Assembly (NCBI RefSeq): GCF_042477335.2
Contig: NC_091249.1
Location: 44,996,001 to 45,060,000 of the forward strand
Origin: Ovis canadensis
Lineage: Eukaryota > Chordata > Mammalia > Artiodactyla > Bovidae
Direction of reading: 5' to 3'
Length of the DNA: 64,000 nt
Under the pieces are notes generated by a model that was not told where the DNA came from, ran no database searches, and saw nothing but the letters and a program-made list of their open reading frames with translations. Both the position numbers and the translations under genes were made by a program. Positions 1-10,204 of the stretch are shown piece after piece (within the stretch, counting starts at the first letter, position 1; each line of letters begins with the position of its first letter).

Positions 1-99
1 ACTGACTTACTTTTTTCTCTTTAAAAATTATATAAATTTTCTTTATATTTCATAATTGAACCATGTGTATTTTTTCTCTCCCATTGAGTCTTTTCTTAA
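1..99. other. AT-rich sequence, unclassified
   Basis: This is AT-rich sequence before the first recognisable L1 3'UTR. No gene, RNA or repeat family is recognised. Confidence 0.4.
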
Positions 100-2760
100 T
101 TTTTAAATTGAGGTATAGTTAATATACAATATTATATTAGGTTCAGGTGTGCAACATAGCGATTTGATATTTTTATACATTATGACCACTGCAATAAGTC
201 CAGTTTTCATCTGTCACCATACTATGCTGTTAAAATATTATGGACTGTATTCCCTGTGTGTATGTTACATCTCTGTGACTTATTTTACAGCTGGAATTTT
301 GTGCCTTGTAATCCCCTTCACCTATTTCCTCCACTTCATTGATCTCTGTGTGTGTATTTTGTGGATTAGTATAACTTTGTAGTAGAGTTTCAAGTCTGGA
401 GCATGCCAGCTTTGTTCTTTTTCTTTTTGCTTGATTGCTTTGTCTAGTCTATATTTTGTGGTCCCATACAAACTTCTAGTTCTCTAAAAAATGCCTTTGG
501 TAATTTGATAGGGAATTAATTGAATCATAGATTTCTTTGGCTTTTATGGACATTTTATTAATAACAATGTTGATTCTTCCAGTCCATGAACACAGTATAT
601 CTTTCCATTTATTTGTGTCATCATCAGTTTCTTTCCTTAGTGTTTCGTAGTTTTCAGAGAGTAGTAGGTCTTTTACCTCCTTGGTTAAATTTATTCCTCT
701 TTTATTATTTTTGATACAATTATAAATAGAATTTTTGTTATTCATTTCTCTTTCTGATATTTTGTTATTAATGTATAGAAATGCAACATATTTTTCTATA
801 TTAATTTTGTAATCTGCAACTTGAATGAATGTATTAGATCTAAGTTTTATGATGGAATCTTTGGAATTTCTGTATATAATATCATGTCATCTACAAATAG
901 TGACAGTTCTTTCTTTCCAAATCAGATGATTATTATTTCTTTCTTTGCCTAACTGTTGTAGCAAAATTGATGAGAAGGGGCATCCTTTTCTTCTTGCTGA
1001 TCTGACAGGAAGAAGTTCATCAGTGATGTGGTTTGTATTTCTCTTTTCTGTGTACTCTTTGGCTATCTTGGATGTTTAGATAATGGTGATCTCATAAAAT
1101 GAGTTCAGAAGTGTTGCTGCTTCAATTTTTTGGAATAATATGAGAAGGATTCACACTGACTCCTCTTTACATGTTTGGTAGTATTCACCTGTGAAGTCAT
1201 CTGGACTCGGACTTTGCTTTTTAGGGTTTTTAAATTACTGATGCAATATCATTACTAGTGATTGCATATTCAGATCTTCTATTTATTCATGATTCAACCT
1301 TGGAAGATTGTGTGTTTCTAGGAGCTCATTTTGGGGGCTGTCTACTTTTTTGGTATGTATTTGTTCATAGCATTCTCTTAAGATAGTTCATATTTCTATG
1401 CTATTGGTTGTAATTACTCCTCTTTCATTTATGGTTTTATTTATTTAGGCTCTTTTTCCCTTGATTAGCCTGGCTAATAGTTTATTGATTTATCTTTTCA
1501 AAGAAACAGTTCTTAGTTCCATTTGTCTTTTCTCTTTTTTTTTTCCTAATATCTATTTCATTTATTCTTGCTCTGATCTTTTTAATTTTCTTAATTTGAG
1601 CTTTGATTGTTATTTTTTTAGTTCATTAAAATGCACATTCAGATTGTATGAGGTTTTTCTTATTTCCTGAGGCCAGCATAAATTGCTGTGAACTTTAAGA
1701 ACTGCTTTTGCTGTCTCATAGATTTTGGAAAGTTGTGTCTCCATTTTCATTTGTTTCCAGGTATTTTAAAATTCCCTCTTTGATTTCTCCATTGACCATT
1801 GATTGTTTAGTAGCAATTGTTATGTAGTCTCCATGCATTTGTGTTTTTTCCACTTCTTCTTGTAGTTGATTTCTAGTTTCATAATGTTGTAATGAGAATA
1901 CAGATTCTTGATGGGATTTTGATCTTAGATTTACTGAGACTTGTTTTGTGCCCTACATGTGACCTATCTAGAGAATGTTATATGTGCAATTGAAAATAAA
2001 ATATATTCTGCTCTTGGATAAAATACTCTGTGTATATTTATTAAACTCATTTGTTAAAATGTTATTTAAGGACAATGTTTACTTAATGATTTTCTTCCTG
2101 GATATTTTATTCATTTATATAAGTGAGGTACTTAAGTCTCTTACTATTAATGAGTTGCTGTCAGTTTCTCCATTTATTTTTGTTTCTCCATTTATATTGC
2201 TGTATATATTTAGGTGCTCCTGTGTTGGGTGCATAAGTATTTAACAAATATTATATGCTCTTGTTGGATTGCCCTCTTTATCATTATATAATGCCCCTTA
2301 TAATCTTTTGTTACAGTCTTTATTTTAGAGTCTGTTTTCTCTGATATATGTATTGTTACCCAAGGTTTTTTTTTTTTTTTAACCCCCATAAGCCTGAAAT
2401 ATCTTTTTTGTTCTCTTCACTTTCACTCTATGTGTGTCTTTAGCTTTAAGGTGAGTCTTGTGGACAGCATATAGATAGATCTTGTTTTTATCTATTCAGC
2501 TACTCTGTAGCTTTTGATTGGAATATTTAGTTCATTTACACTTTTGTTATTAATATGTATGCATATATTGCCATTTTATTCATTATTTTCTGGTTGCTTT
2601 TATAGTTCTCTGTTTCTGTCATATTCTCTTGGTTTCTTCCCTTTTGATTTGATGCATTCCTTTAGTGTTATAGGTAGATTCCTTTCTCTTTATTTTTTGT
2701 GTATCCTTCTACTTTTCAACTTGTTCCATTCCATGACTTATAGATAGGCTTATAATTTAC
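100..2760 (-). mobile_element. Old L1 LINE (L1M-type): 3'UTR piece and ORF2, antisense
   Basis: The element reads on the minus strand. A 3'UTR-like piece (about 100-330) jumps to ORF2 near 335, so the ORF2 C-terminal part is deleted. The thumb/RT region follows (about 345-1250), then the endonuclease half (about 1250-2740). Antisense L1 landmarks are seen in the expected order, including the 'catgtcatctacaaatagtg' stretch near 880 and the 'ttttgattggaatatttag' stretch near 2512. Many indels and stops show it is dead and old. The exact subfamily is not determined. Confidence 0.85.
476..745 (-). pseudogene. L1 ORF2 fragment (RT thumb region)
   Basis: An 89-codon open stretch contains the L1 ORF2 signature 'TNKWKDILCSWTGRINIV', which follows the RT palm in L1 proteins. 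It lies inside the antisense L1 above. It has no start context of its own and is a relic of the retrotransposon polyprotein, not a host gene. Confidence 0.85.
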
Positions 2761-3710
2761 TTTGATCTAGAGTGCAAAATGAATTCTATTCACACTGTAA
2801 TTTTATTTTGTGACAGAATAGTGAATCTTGATTAGATAAAAGTGAAAGATGATTTTAAATGTATACTTAAGTCCACATCAAAGGATGTGGTAAAAATCTA
2901 ACCTAAAAATCTAATCTGAATAATTACATCGGAAAATTTTAATTTTTACAAAGCTATACAGGATATTTTTCATTTAAAGTAAATATTCTTACTCTATATT
3001 AAAGATTTTTAAGCCTCAGAAAAATTATTGTATCTATGTAGCAACTTTTCCAATATTTAACCCAATAAAAATCAATCAGGTTCACATATATTGCAAATCA
3101 GTTGCTATAGAAGGACTAATGAATACTTTGTATATCACAGTTTGGTAACTATCACATTAACAACAGTTTTAGACAGTAAACGTCAATGGATGTTAAAACT
3201 AATGGGTAAAAGTTTAATTAGAAGCAGTATATTTACATTATCTCAAAGTATTTGCCTATAATACCAAGGGAAATTAAATACCAAGGGAAAAAGTTTAAGT
3301 AAGATAAACCTGACAAATGCTACCTAGAATAAGTGATCCAAGTTAATGGTACCATTAGAGAAACAAATATATATTATTTGCCTCCTAATATGATGTACTT
3401 GAAAGAATACATCAGGTCTCAAAAAAGTATGTGAGATAAATGTAATCATGAGGAAACATACAAATCCAATTTGAAGAACAGTCACTAGAATAAATGGCCC
3501 ATACTCATTAAAAAATGTTAAGAACATAAAAGATAAGAAAAACCAATAAACTCTTCCAGGTAACATAAAATGAAAGACATAAAAAGTGATGACAATAAGT
3601 GGTCCTGAATTAGACTAGGAGAAAAAAAAAAAAAAAAACTTTCTCTCTATAAAGGTCAGTATGGCCACAGTTGTAAACATTAACTTATTAATGAATAATA
3701 ATGTCAAAAC
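2761..3710. other. Unclassified interspersed DNA with A17 run
   Basis: No coding sequence or SINE/LINE family is recognised. An A17 run lies at 3622-3638. The 3316-3600 part looks like degenerate old repeat DNA, but I cannot name a family. The minus-strand open frame at 3324-3566 has no family resemblance and is not called. Confidence 0.4.
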
Positions 3711-3829
3711 TGTTCATGGGGTTCTCATGGCAATGCCAAATAATGCTCAAACTACTGCACAATTGCACTCATCTCACACGCTGGTAATGCTTGAAATTCT
3801 CCAAGCCAGGCTTCAGCAATGTGTGAACC

Positions 3830-4407
3830 GTGAACTTCCAGATGTTCAAGTTGGTTTCAGAAAAGGCAGAGGAATCAGAGATCAAATTGCCAACATCTGC
3901 TGGATCATCGAAAAAGCAAGAGTTCCAGAAAAACATCTATTTCTGCTTTAGTGACTATGCCAAAGCCTTTGACTGTGTGGATTACAAAAAAAAAAAAAAA
4001 AAAAAAAACACAACTGTGGAAAATTCTTCAAGAGAAGAGAATACCAGACCACCTGACCTGCCTCTTGAGATAGCTGTATTTCTCAAGAAATACAGGAAGC
4101 AACAGTTAGAACTGAACATGGGACAACAGACTGCTTACAGATCAGGAAAGGAGTACGTCAGGTCTGTATATTGTCACCCTGCTTATTTAACTTATATGCA
4201 GAGTACATCATGAGAAACGCTGGGCTGGATGAAGCACAAGCGGGAATCAAGATTGCCAGGAGAAGTATCAGTAACCTCAGAAATGCAGATGACACCACCC
4301 TTATGGTAGAAAGTTATGAAGAAGAACTAAAGAGCCTCTTGATGAAAGTGAAAGAGGTGAGTGAAAAAGTTGGCTTAAAGTTCAACATTCAGAAAACTGG
4401 CAAATAG
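3830..4407 (+). pseudogene. BovB reverse transcriptase remnant, frameshifted
   Basis: Overlapping frames together cover RT blocks: 'VGFRKGRG', 'DYAKAFDCV', 'SPCLFNLYAEYIMRNAG' and 'NADDTTLM'. The A23 run and other indels split the frame. The first residue of the YADD catalytic box reads Asn instead of Tyr because 'atat' became 'aaat' near 4283. It is non-functional. Confidence 0.85.
3986..4008 (+). repeat. A23 mononucleotide run inside BovB RT
   Basis: Twenty-three adenines lie where other BovB copies here read 'cacaacaaactg' (compare about 10300). It looks like slippage expansion of an A-rich coding stretch, just after RT motif A, rather than a SINE tail: no flanking duplication is seen. 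Confidence 0.8.
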
Positions 4408-4981
4408 ATGGGGAAACAGTGAAAACAGTGGCTGACTTTATTTTTCTGGGCTCCAAAAACACTGCAGATGGTGACTGCAGCCATGAAAATAAAACACACT
4501 TACTCCTTGGAAGGAAAGTTATGACCAACCTAGACAACATATTAAAAAGCAGAGACATTACTTTGTCAACAAAGGTTGTCTAGTCAAGGCTATGTTTTTT
4601 CCAGTAGTCATGTATGGATGTGAGAGTTGGACTATAAAGAAAGCTGAGCGCCAAAGAATTGATGTTTTTGAACTGTGGTGTTGGAGAAGACTCTTGCGAG
4701 TCCCTTGGACTGCAAGGAGATCCAACTAGTCCATCCTAAAGGAGATCAGTCCTGAGTGTTCATTGGAAGGACTGATGTTGAGGCTGAAACTCCAGTACTT
4801 TGACCACCTGATGCAAAGAGCTGACTCATTTGAGAAGACCCTGATGCTGGGAAAGATTGTGGGCAGGAGGAGAGGGGTACAACAGAGGATGAGATAGTTG
4901 GATGGCATCACCAACTCAATGGACGTGAGTTTGAGACCTGGGAGTTGGTGATGGACAGGCAGGCTTGGCATACTGTGGTCC

Positions 4982-5253
4982 TGCTGCTGCTCCTAAGTCG
5001 CGTCAGTCATGTCTGACTCTGTGTGACCCCATAGATGGCAGCCCACCAGGCTCTCCCGTCCCTGGGATTCTCCAGGCAACAACACTGGAGTGGGTTGCTA
5101 TTTCCTTCTCCAATGCATGAAAGTGAAAAGTGAAAGTGAAGTCACTCAGTCGTGTCTGAGCCTCAGCGACCCCATGGACTGCAGCCTACCACGCTCCTCC
5201 ATCCATGGGATTTTCCAGGCAAGAGTACTGGAGTGGGGTGCCATTGCCTTCTC
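4982..5253 (-). mobile_element. BOV-A2 SINE, minus orientation
   Basis: This is a dimeric BOV-A structure. On the plus strand it starts with a CTG-rich stretch (reverse of the CAG-rich 3' tail), has two related ~120-bp units, and a 'gaaagtgaaaagtgaaagtg' linker near 5118. A perfect 13-bp target-site duplication 'catactgtggtcc' is at 4969-4981 and 5254-5266. The target is the 3' end of the BovB. Confidence 0.95.
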
Positions 5254-5322
5254 CATACTGTGGTCCATGGGGTTGCAAAGAGTCGGACATGACTGAGTGA
5301 TTGAACTGAACTGAACTGAATA

Positions 5323-5997
5323 TCAAAACGGTGTTAATTTTGTGTTAATAATTGCACTGTGATCATATAAGAAAATGGCTTTGGAAATACACAAATGAAA
5401 TGTTTAGAGGTAAAATGCATCATATCTAGAATTAGTTCTGAAATGGAGGGGAGTGAGTAGGAGAGAGAGAGGCAGGCAGAATGAGCTGTGAGAATGAAAG
5501 CATGAGGGAGAATGGTAGGGGTGAGGGAGGGGAATAAAATCATAAATGTGAAGGTTTGAGCTCCTGAGTGAATGGTAAATACATTATATGTTTCCAGGAA
5601 CTGTTTCAAGCTTAGATAGGATATTTGCCACAGATTATCTCCTTTATCCACTCATGTGAACTGAAATTCCTTTCTCTCTTTATTTGTGGTTCTTTGAAAA
5701 CCTTCTGCTGGACTCTTTGCAGATTTACCCTTAGATCCTTCTTGCCTTATAATCTACTTAAGGAGTCCTCTCTGGTTCAAACCATGGACATTTAAACATG
5801 ATTTTATAGTTTTGTTCTGGTTCTCTATACTTTTGTATGGAATTCAGAGATTATTTCTCCATTCAATCTTCCCCCATTTTTTAAAACTTTAAAGTTTTGA
5901 TCTTGGAATTTTTGATACTTTTAACAATTTGCTAAATTTCCAACACTTGGGTGATATGCAAATTATGAATTCTGAAACTATCAATTGTCATTTAAAA
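5323..5997. other. Unclassified, probably ancient repeat traces
   Basis: A stretch near 5340-5480 and another near 6155-6230 ('cttttctgtaactctgaag') resemble the two ends of one old LINE or MER 3' region, with the CHR-type SINE between them. The family name is not assigned. The purine-rich stretch at 5440-5530 is not coding. Confidence 0.35.
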
Positions 5998-6152
5998 AAA
6001 ATATCTATTTGGCTGCATCAGATATTACTTGTGGCAGGCAGGGTATTCATTGCATCATGCAGGATATTTTGTTGTGGTGCCCAGACTCTCTAATTGTGGT
6101 GCTCGGACTTAGTTGCTCTACGGCATGTGGGATTTTAGTTCCCCGAGCAGAT
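5998..6152 (-). mobile_element. CHR-type tRNA-derived SINE, minus, head truncated
   Basis: 'tatctatttggctgcatcag', followed by repeated 'ttgtggtgcccagactctc'-type units and 'gttccccgagcag', matches the reverse complement of the cetartiodactyl CHR/CHR-2 SINE body. The tRNA-like head expected beyond 6152 is missing. It is degenerate. Confidence 0.65.
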
Positions 6153-6722
6153 CAAAATTATTGGTACAATTTTTATACCTTTTCTGTAACTCTGAAGTTA
6201 GTTTGAAATATTTTAAATATCAGAATAACTATAGTAAATAAATATTTCACAAAAAACAGCTAAGAGAGTTCTTAGTCTAAGTGGGTTAATTATTTATCTG
6301 AATTTCATATCAGTTAACATTATTGGATCCAGAGGTTGTACAAATGAATTTGTACACATTTGTATACATTTACAGTTGTAGATGTGAATTTAGGAAACCA
6401 GTAGAGAGTTTTGTTTGTTTTTAAATAGTAGAAACCACACAGGGAGTGTTAAGTTTATAAAATACATATTCAGTCTTAATTTCTATCATTTGATTATTGT
6501 CACAGAGTACATAAAATTGTCATTGAGTTATCTGAAGCATTGTCTTTTGGATTGATTTTTGGACTCAGATATGCTGCTGTAAAGTCTCTCCTTAACTTTT
6601 CTCCTACTAGGATTTGTGCAGAGTGGCTCTAAAATGAGTATCATCCATCAGGAATCTAGTCACAAATATTTAATTAAGATAGTTTGAGGAATATGAATAT
6701 CATTTCATATGATTAAATTCTT
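6153..6722. other. Unclassified AT-rich DNA
   Basis: The first ~80 bases may continue the old repeat that flanks the CHR-type SINE. The remainder shows no recognisable gene or family. Confidence 0.35.
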
Positions 6723-7224
6723 TAAAAAGAATTTTAATTGGAGAATAATTGCTTTACAATGTTGTGTTTGTTTCAGCCATACATCTACATGAATCAACCA
6801 TAGGTATACATATATCCCCTCCGTCTTGAACTTCCCTGCTAACTCCCACCCCATCCCATCCTCTAGGTTGTCACAGAGCACCAATTTGAGCTCCCCATGT
6901 TATATAACAACTTCCCATTAGTTATCTGCTTTACATATGCTAATATATATATGTTTCATTGCTACTCTCTCAGTTGGTCTCACTTTCTCCTTCCCCTGCT
7001 ATGTTCATGTCTGTTCTCTATATCTGCCCTGCAAATAGGTTCATCAGTACCATTTTTCTAGAATCCATATAGATGCATTAATATACGGTATTTGTTTTTC
7101 TATTTCTGACTTACTTCATTCTGTATGACAGACTCTAGGTTATTCCACTTCACTAGAACTGACTCAAATTCATTCCTATTTATGGACGAATAATATTTCA
7201 TTGTATATATGTACCACAACTTCT
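6723..7224 (-). mobile_element. Artiodactyl L1 3' end, part 1
   Basis: This holds the L1 3'UTR (about 6723-7080) and the last codons of ORF2 in antisense. The minus frame at 7100-7300 contains 'LWYIYTMKYYSSINRNEFES', the ORF2 C-terminal signature. The element stops at 'gtaccacaacttct' and resumes at 8914, so it is split by the 7225-8913 insertion. A possible L1 TSD 'aattctt' lies at 6716-6722 and 9049-9055. Confidence 0.85.
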
Positions 7225-7634
7225 TTTTTTTCAATTGGCAAAAGTTCTTTATATTTGAAGTTTTGAAATGATGACTAAATAAGAATACATAGGCACACAT
7301 GGAATAACCATAAATGTAACAGCTGCAAATAGAGATGGATGCAGGTATGTTGTATTAAACACCATGATTTGGTGACATGATTTTCCAAAATGGTGAACAA
7401 CTGTGATATAATTTCAAATGAAACATAGTATAATCGTTCCTCAGTTTACATTCAAGGAAATTGCAGTCTTTGAAAATTTAGTAGTTATTAAAATGTGTAG
7501 GAAACTGTGTCTATAAGTAAATTGGGGTTGGGTTCTAAATTTAGATAATTATAAACAGGAATTTTCCATCTACAGAAAAGTCCAGTGAGACACTGGAAAA
7601 ACTTGCAGGATGCAAGATAAGTCTTTGTTATTGA

Positions 7635-7745
7635 CGACTGTCCTATCTAGCATGCCTGGCTCCAGTTTCCCATTGTGATCATTGAAAACACCCAAAAATG
7701 GCCCCAGGGGCAGTGCCAGTCCCACTGAGAGCTACTGGTCTAAAG
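7635..7745. repeat. Old MER-like (hAT-type?) repeat fragment
   Basis: 'acacccaaaaatggccccag' and 'actgagagctactgg' resemble the common mammalian MER/hAT consensus ending in '..gagaaccactg'. It is degenerate; the family name is not assigned. Confidence 0.4.
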
Positions 7746-8479
7746 CTGTTCCTTACCACTTGTGCCCACGTGGGGTCCTGTCCAAGCTGTAGTGCACTTT
7801 GCTTCCTGACTTAGCTTGACATCATGCTGCACCACGTGTGGGTCTCTTCCTGCTCTGGGACTGTTCTTCTTGAAGCACTTTCCAGATTTCTGGCTGATAA
7901 CTTCTAGGGATGCTGAAATCCGCTCAGGTGGTTTCTAATTCTCCTGATTCGTCAGCCCCTTTCTTGAGATAGATTTTATAGATTCTTAAAAGGTTATTAC
8001 GTATAAAAGGAAGTGAATTGTTGGGCAGGTTTCACTCCTTTTCAGCGCCTTTCTGATTACAGAACTGGTTGCTGTTGTTCTTGCTGGTGATTTATTGCCT
8101 CATTGGCTGTTTTCTTTCTGTTGTTATCTATATTTCATGGCCACGTCCTGCCATTTGTCTGTTGCTCGGTATCCCTGCCACCACTTCTGATCGTGATCAT
8201 TATCACTGTTGCGGTTCTCTTTCACTCTCACTCCTCTTAACTTTATTAAAGTGTCTTTATGATATGTTACCACTCCATTGGACTATTTCTTTCCTTCCAG
8301 TTCATCAATATCATGGTCCTCTGCTGTGCTTTTAAAATTGCTGTAAACTCAGGGATGACTTCTTTAATATGTTTTTTTTTTTAACTCCTTTTTTGTTGTG
8401 TCTATACCACAATGAGAAATATCTAAAAGATGTGATCTAGAAAGCCCTAGTTTCTTTGTCACAGAAACCTTTAGTATGC

Positions 8480-8534
8480 AATGTAATGTATCAATTACAT
8501 TAATGTAATGTATCAATTACATTAATGTAATGTA
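8480..8534. repeat. 22-bp tandem repeat with internal dyad, ~2.5 copies
   Basis: Two perfect 22-bp units (8480-8501 and 8502-8523) and a half unit follow one another. Each unit begins 'aatgtaat' and ends 'attacatt', so every unit can fold on itself. Confidence 0.9.
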
Positions 8535-8678
8535 ATGTATGTCATGTTTACCACATGGGCACAGTAAGATTTTGTCTTTCATTTGGTATGACAGACAATA
8601 GTCAATACATGTTCTTGAGATGAATGAAATGATCAAAGTTATATTCTAATGACTTAAATTGTATTCATTCTGCAGGGG

Positions 8679-8681
<3 letters not shown>

Positions 8682-8711
<30 letters not shown>
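8682..8711. repeat. (TG)n microsatellite, about 15 units
   Basis: Uninterrupted TG dinucleotides within the retrocopy-like insertion, directly downstream (minus sense) of its 63-codon frame. Confidence 0.95.
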
Positions 8712-8713
<2 letters not shown>

Positions 8714-8903
8714 AAGAGAAATTGTATGTGAATTCTATTTCAATATGTGGAATATTAAGAAACTTATTCAAGGTTTTAAATATGCCATCGTCATCATCTT
8801 TACTAACTAGAGGAAATTTCCATGATGGTTGACACATCAGAAACCTGTTAAAGAAAACAGGGTCAGATTTTGAGTAGAAGATCAAACTCTGCTTCAGGGT
8901 CAT
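8712..8903 (-). pseudogene. 63-codon open frame at the 5' end of the retrocopy-like insertion
   Basis: The frame begins near the 5' limit of the insertion and ends just before the TG tract. It has an acidic 'KDDDDG' patch around residue 36-40 and no recognisable domain. It could be the C-terminal end of a parent protein or chance. Evidence for coding is weak. Confidence 0.25.
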
Positions 8904-8913
8904 GCGTGACCTG

Positions 8914-9048
8914 GTACCACAGCTTCTTTATCTATTCATCTGTCAGCAGTTTTTTAGGTTGCTTCCATGTTCTGGCGATGTAAATAGTGCTGCAATGAAC
9001 ATTGGGGTACATGTTTGTTTTTCAGTTATGGTTTTCTCAGGGTATTTC
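8914..9048 (-). mobile_element. Artiodactyl L1 3' end, part 2 (5'-truncated end)
   Basis: It resumes the L1 interrupted at 7224: 'taccacagcttctttatc', 'tctattcatctgtcagcag' and 'gctgcaatgaacattggggt' are adjacent ORF2 C-terminal landmarks in antisense. It ends near 9048 where the copy is 5'-truncated. Confidence 0.85.
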
Positions 9049-9359
9049 AATTCTTATAACATTTAAAACTCTTAACAGTTGCAATTAAGTAGCCTGGGTG
9101 CCTTTCCGGTTCCTGTTTATCAGTAAAGATTATATTTTGGCCCATTCCCTAACTTTATGTGAGCATTTGGTAATCTCTGCGAGTTGGTCAATATAATAAA
9201 AAAAAAGTTCAACCACATGCTACTTTAAGAAAAAATTATATTATTTTAACTAAAAGTTATTATAATGGAATTGCTATATAAATCTAGTAAAGATGATGCC
9301 TAGATTGAGTTGGCCTATGTGATAGTCTCAACAACTTCTAACTTCTCTTCTTCAGTAGC
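9049..9359. other. Unclassified AT-rich DNA
   Basis: No gene, RNA or repeat family is recognised between the truncated L1 and the next L1. Confidence 0.4.
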
Positions 9360-10204
9360 ATGTTTTTTTTTCCTGTCTGGATGGAAAATTACATTTTCTT
9401 TCTCCCTTACCTTTAAGTTTTTGTAACTTCACCAAGACATTTAAAAATATAAATAAATAGTGAGCATCTCTGTCTTGTTCTTGATCTTATAAGAAAAGTT
9501 GTCAATTTTTCTCTTAAACAGAAAGATAGCAGTAGGTTTCCTCTTATCACTTTTATTAGATTCCTTCTATATCTAGTTTGTGAAGGGATTTTTATCAAAA
9601 GGGATGTTGTATTTTGTCAAAGGCTTTTTCTGCATCTATTGAGAAGATCTTGTGATTTTGACCTTATATTCTCTGAATATGATGTGTTGATTTGTTTATG
9701 TTACCAGCTTTGCATTCCATACACACACACATACACACATTTATCTGTCTATCTATCTATCTCCCTATTGTCATTTAATATAGACTTTTAAGTATGTTCT
9801 TGACTTTGGTTTGCTAATATTCTTTTTAAAATTTCTGCATCTGTATTCATCAATGATATTAGTATAGTTTTATTTTCCTTTAGTATATTTCTCTGGCTTT
9901 TGTATCAGAGTAATTCTGGCTTCGTAGAACTGGTTTTGAAGTGTTTGCCCCTTTTCAATTTTTTAGAAACATCAAAAGATTGAAATTAATTCTTTGGTAG
10001 ATTTTGTCAGTAAACTCTGTAATCCTAGAGTATTCTGTATTGGGAGTTTTTTGATTACGTCTTTACTCATTATTGGTCTGTTCAAATTTTTCATTTCTTC
10101 CTGATTCTGTCATAGAAGTTTATTCCTTCCAGATTTATCTAATTTGCTGCAAATTAATTTTTCATGTTCAAACAATTAAATTGTCTACTTAATTGTTTAA
10201 TTGT
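9360..10204 (-). mobile_element. L1 LINE ORF2 (RT region), antisense, left part
   Basis: Antisense L1 ORF2 RT landmarks occur in order: 'gcatctattgagaagatctt' (about 9632), 'gatgtgttgatttgtttatg' (about 9680) and 'cttcgtagaactggttttga' (about 9921). The element is interrupted by BovB at 10205 and resumes at 11325. Confidence 0.8.
9721..9762. repeat. (CA)n/(TATC)n microsatellite
   Basis: An 'acacacacac' tract is followed by 'tctgtctatctatctatct' inside the L1. Confidence 0.85.

Larger units (their letters stand above)
3711..5322 (+). mobile_element. BovB (RTE) LINE, 5'-truncated, with nested BOV-A2
   Basis: The BovB RT region is readable from 'ggcaatgccaaataatgctc' (about 3730) onward. It includes the finger motif near 3860, motif A 'DYAKAFDCV' near 3950, and a 'NADDTTLM' form of the YADD box near 4285 (the tyrosine is replaced by Asn). 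The 3' tail 'actgaactgaactgaa' ends at 5320. Frameshifts and an A23 run at 3986-4008 break the frame. A BOV-A2 SINE interrupts the 3' end at 4982-5253. A possible 7-bp TSD 'tcaaaac' lies at 3704-3710 and 5323-5329. The first ~18 bases after the left TSD are not clearly BovB. Confidence 0.9.
7225..8913 (-). pseudogene. Poly(A)-tailed retrocopy-like insertion, source gene not recognised
   Basis: A 1689-bp segment sits inside the L1 3' end. It is bounded by an imperfect 14-bp duplication, 'gtaccacaacttct' (7211-7224) and 'gtaccacagcttct' (8914-8927). On the minus strand it ends in an A8 tail (7224-7231), preceded 17 bases upstream by TATAAA (7248-7253), a variant poly(A) signal. These are hallmarks of L1-mediated retroposition of an mRNA. 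A 63-codon minus frame (8712-8903) sits at the 5' end; the rest would be 3'UTR with a TG microsatellite and an old MER-like piece. I do not recognise the protein. Alternatives are an unclassified non-autonomous element or a transduced sequence. Confidence 0.6.
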
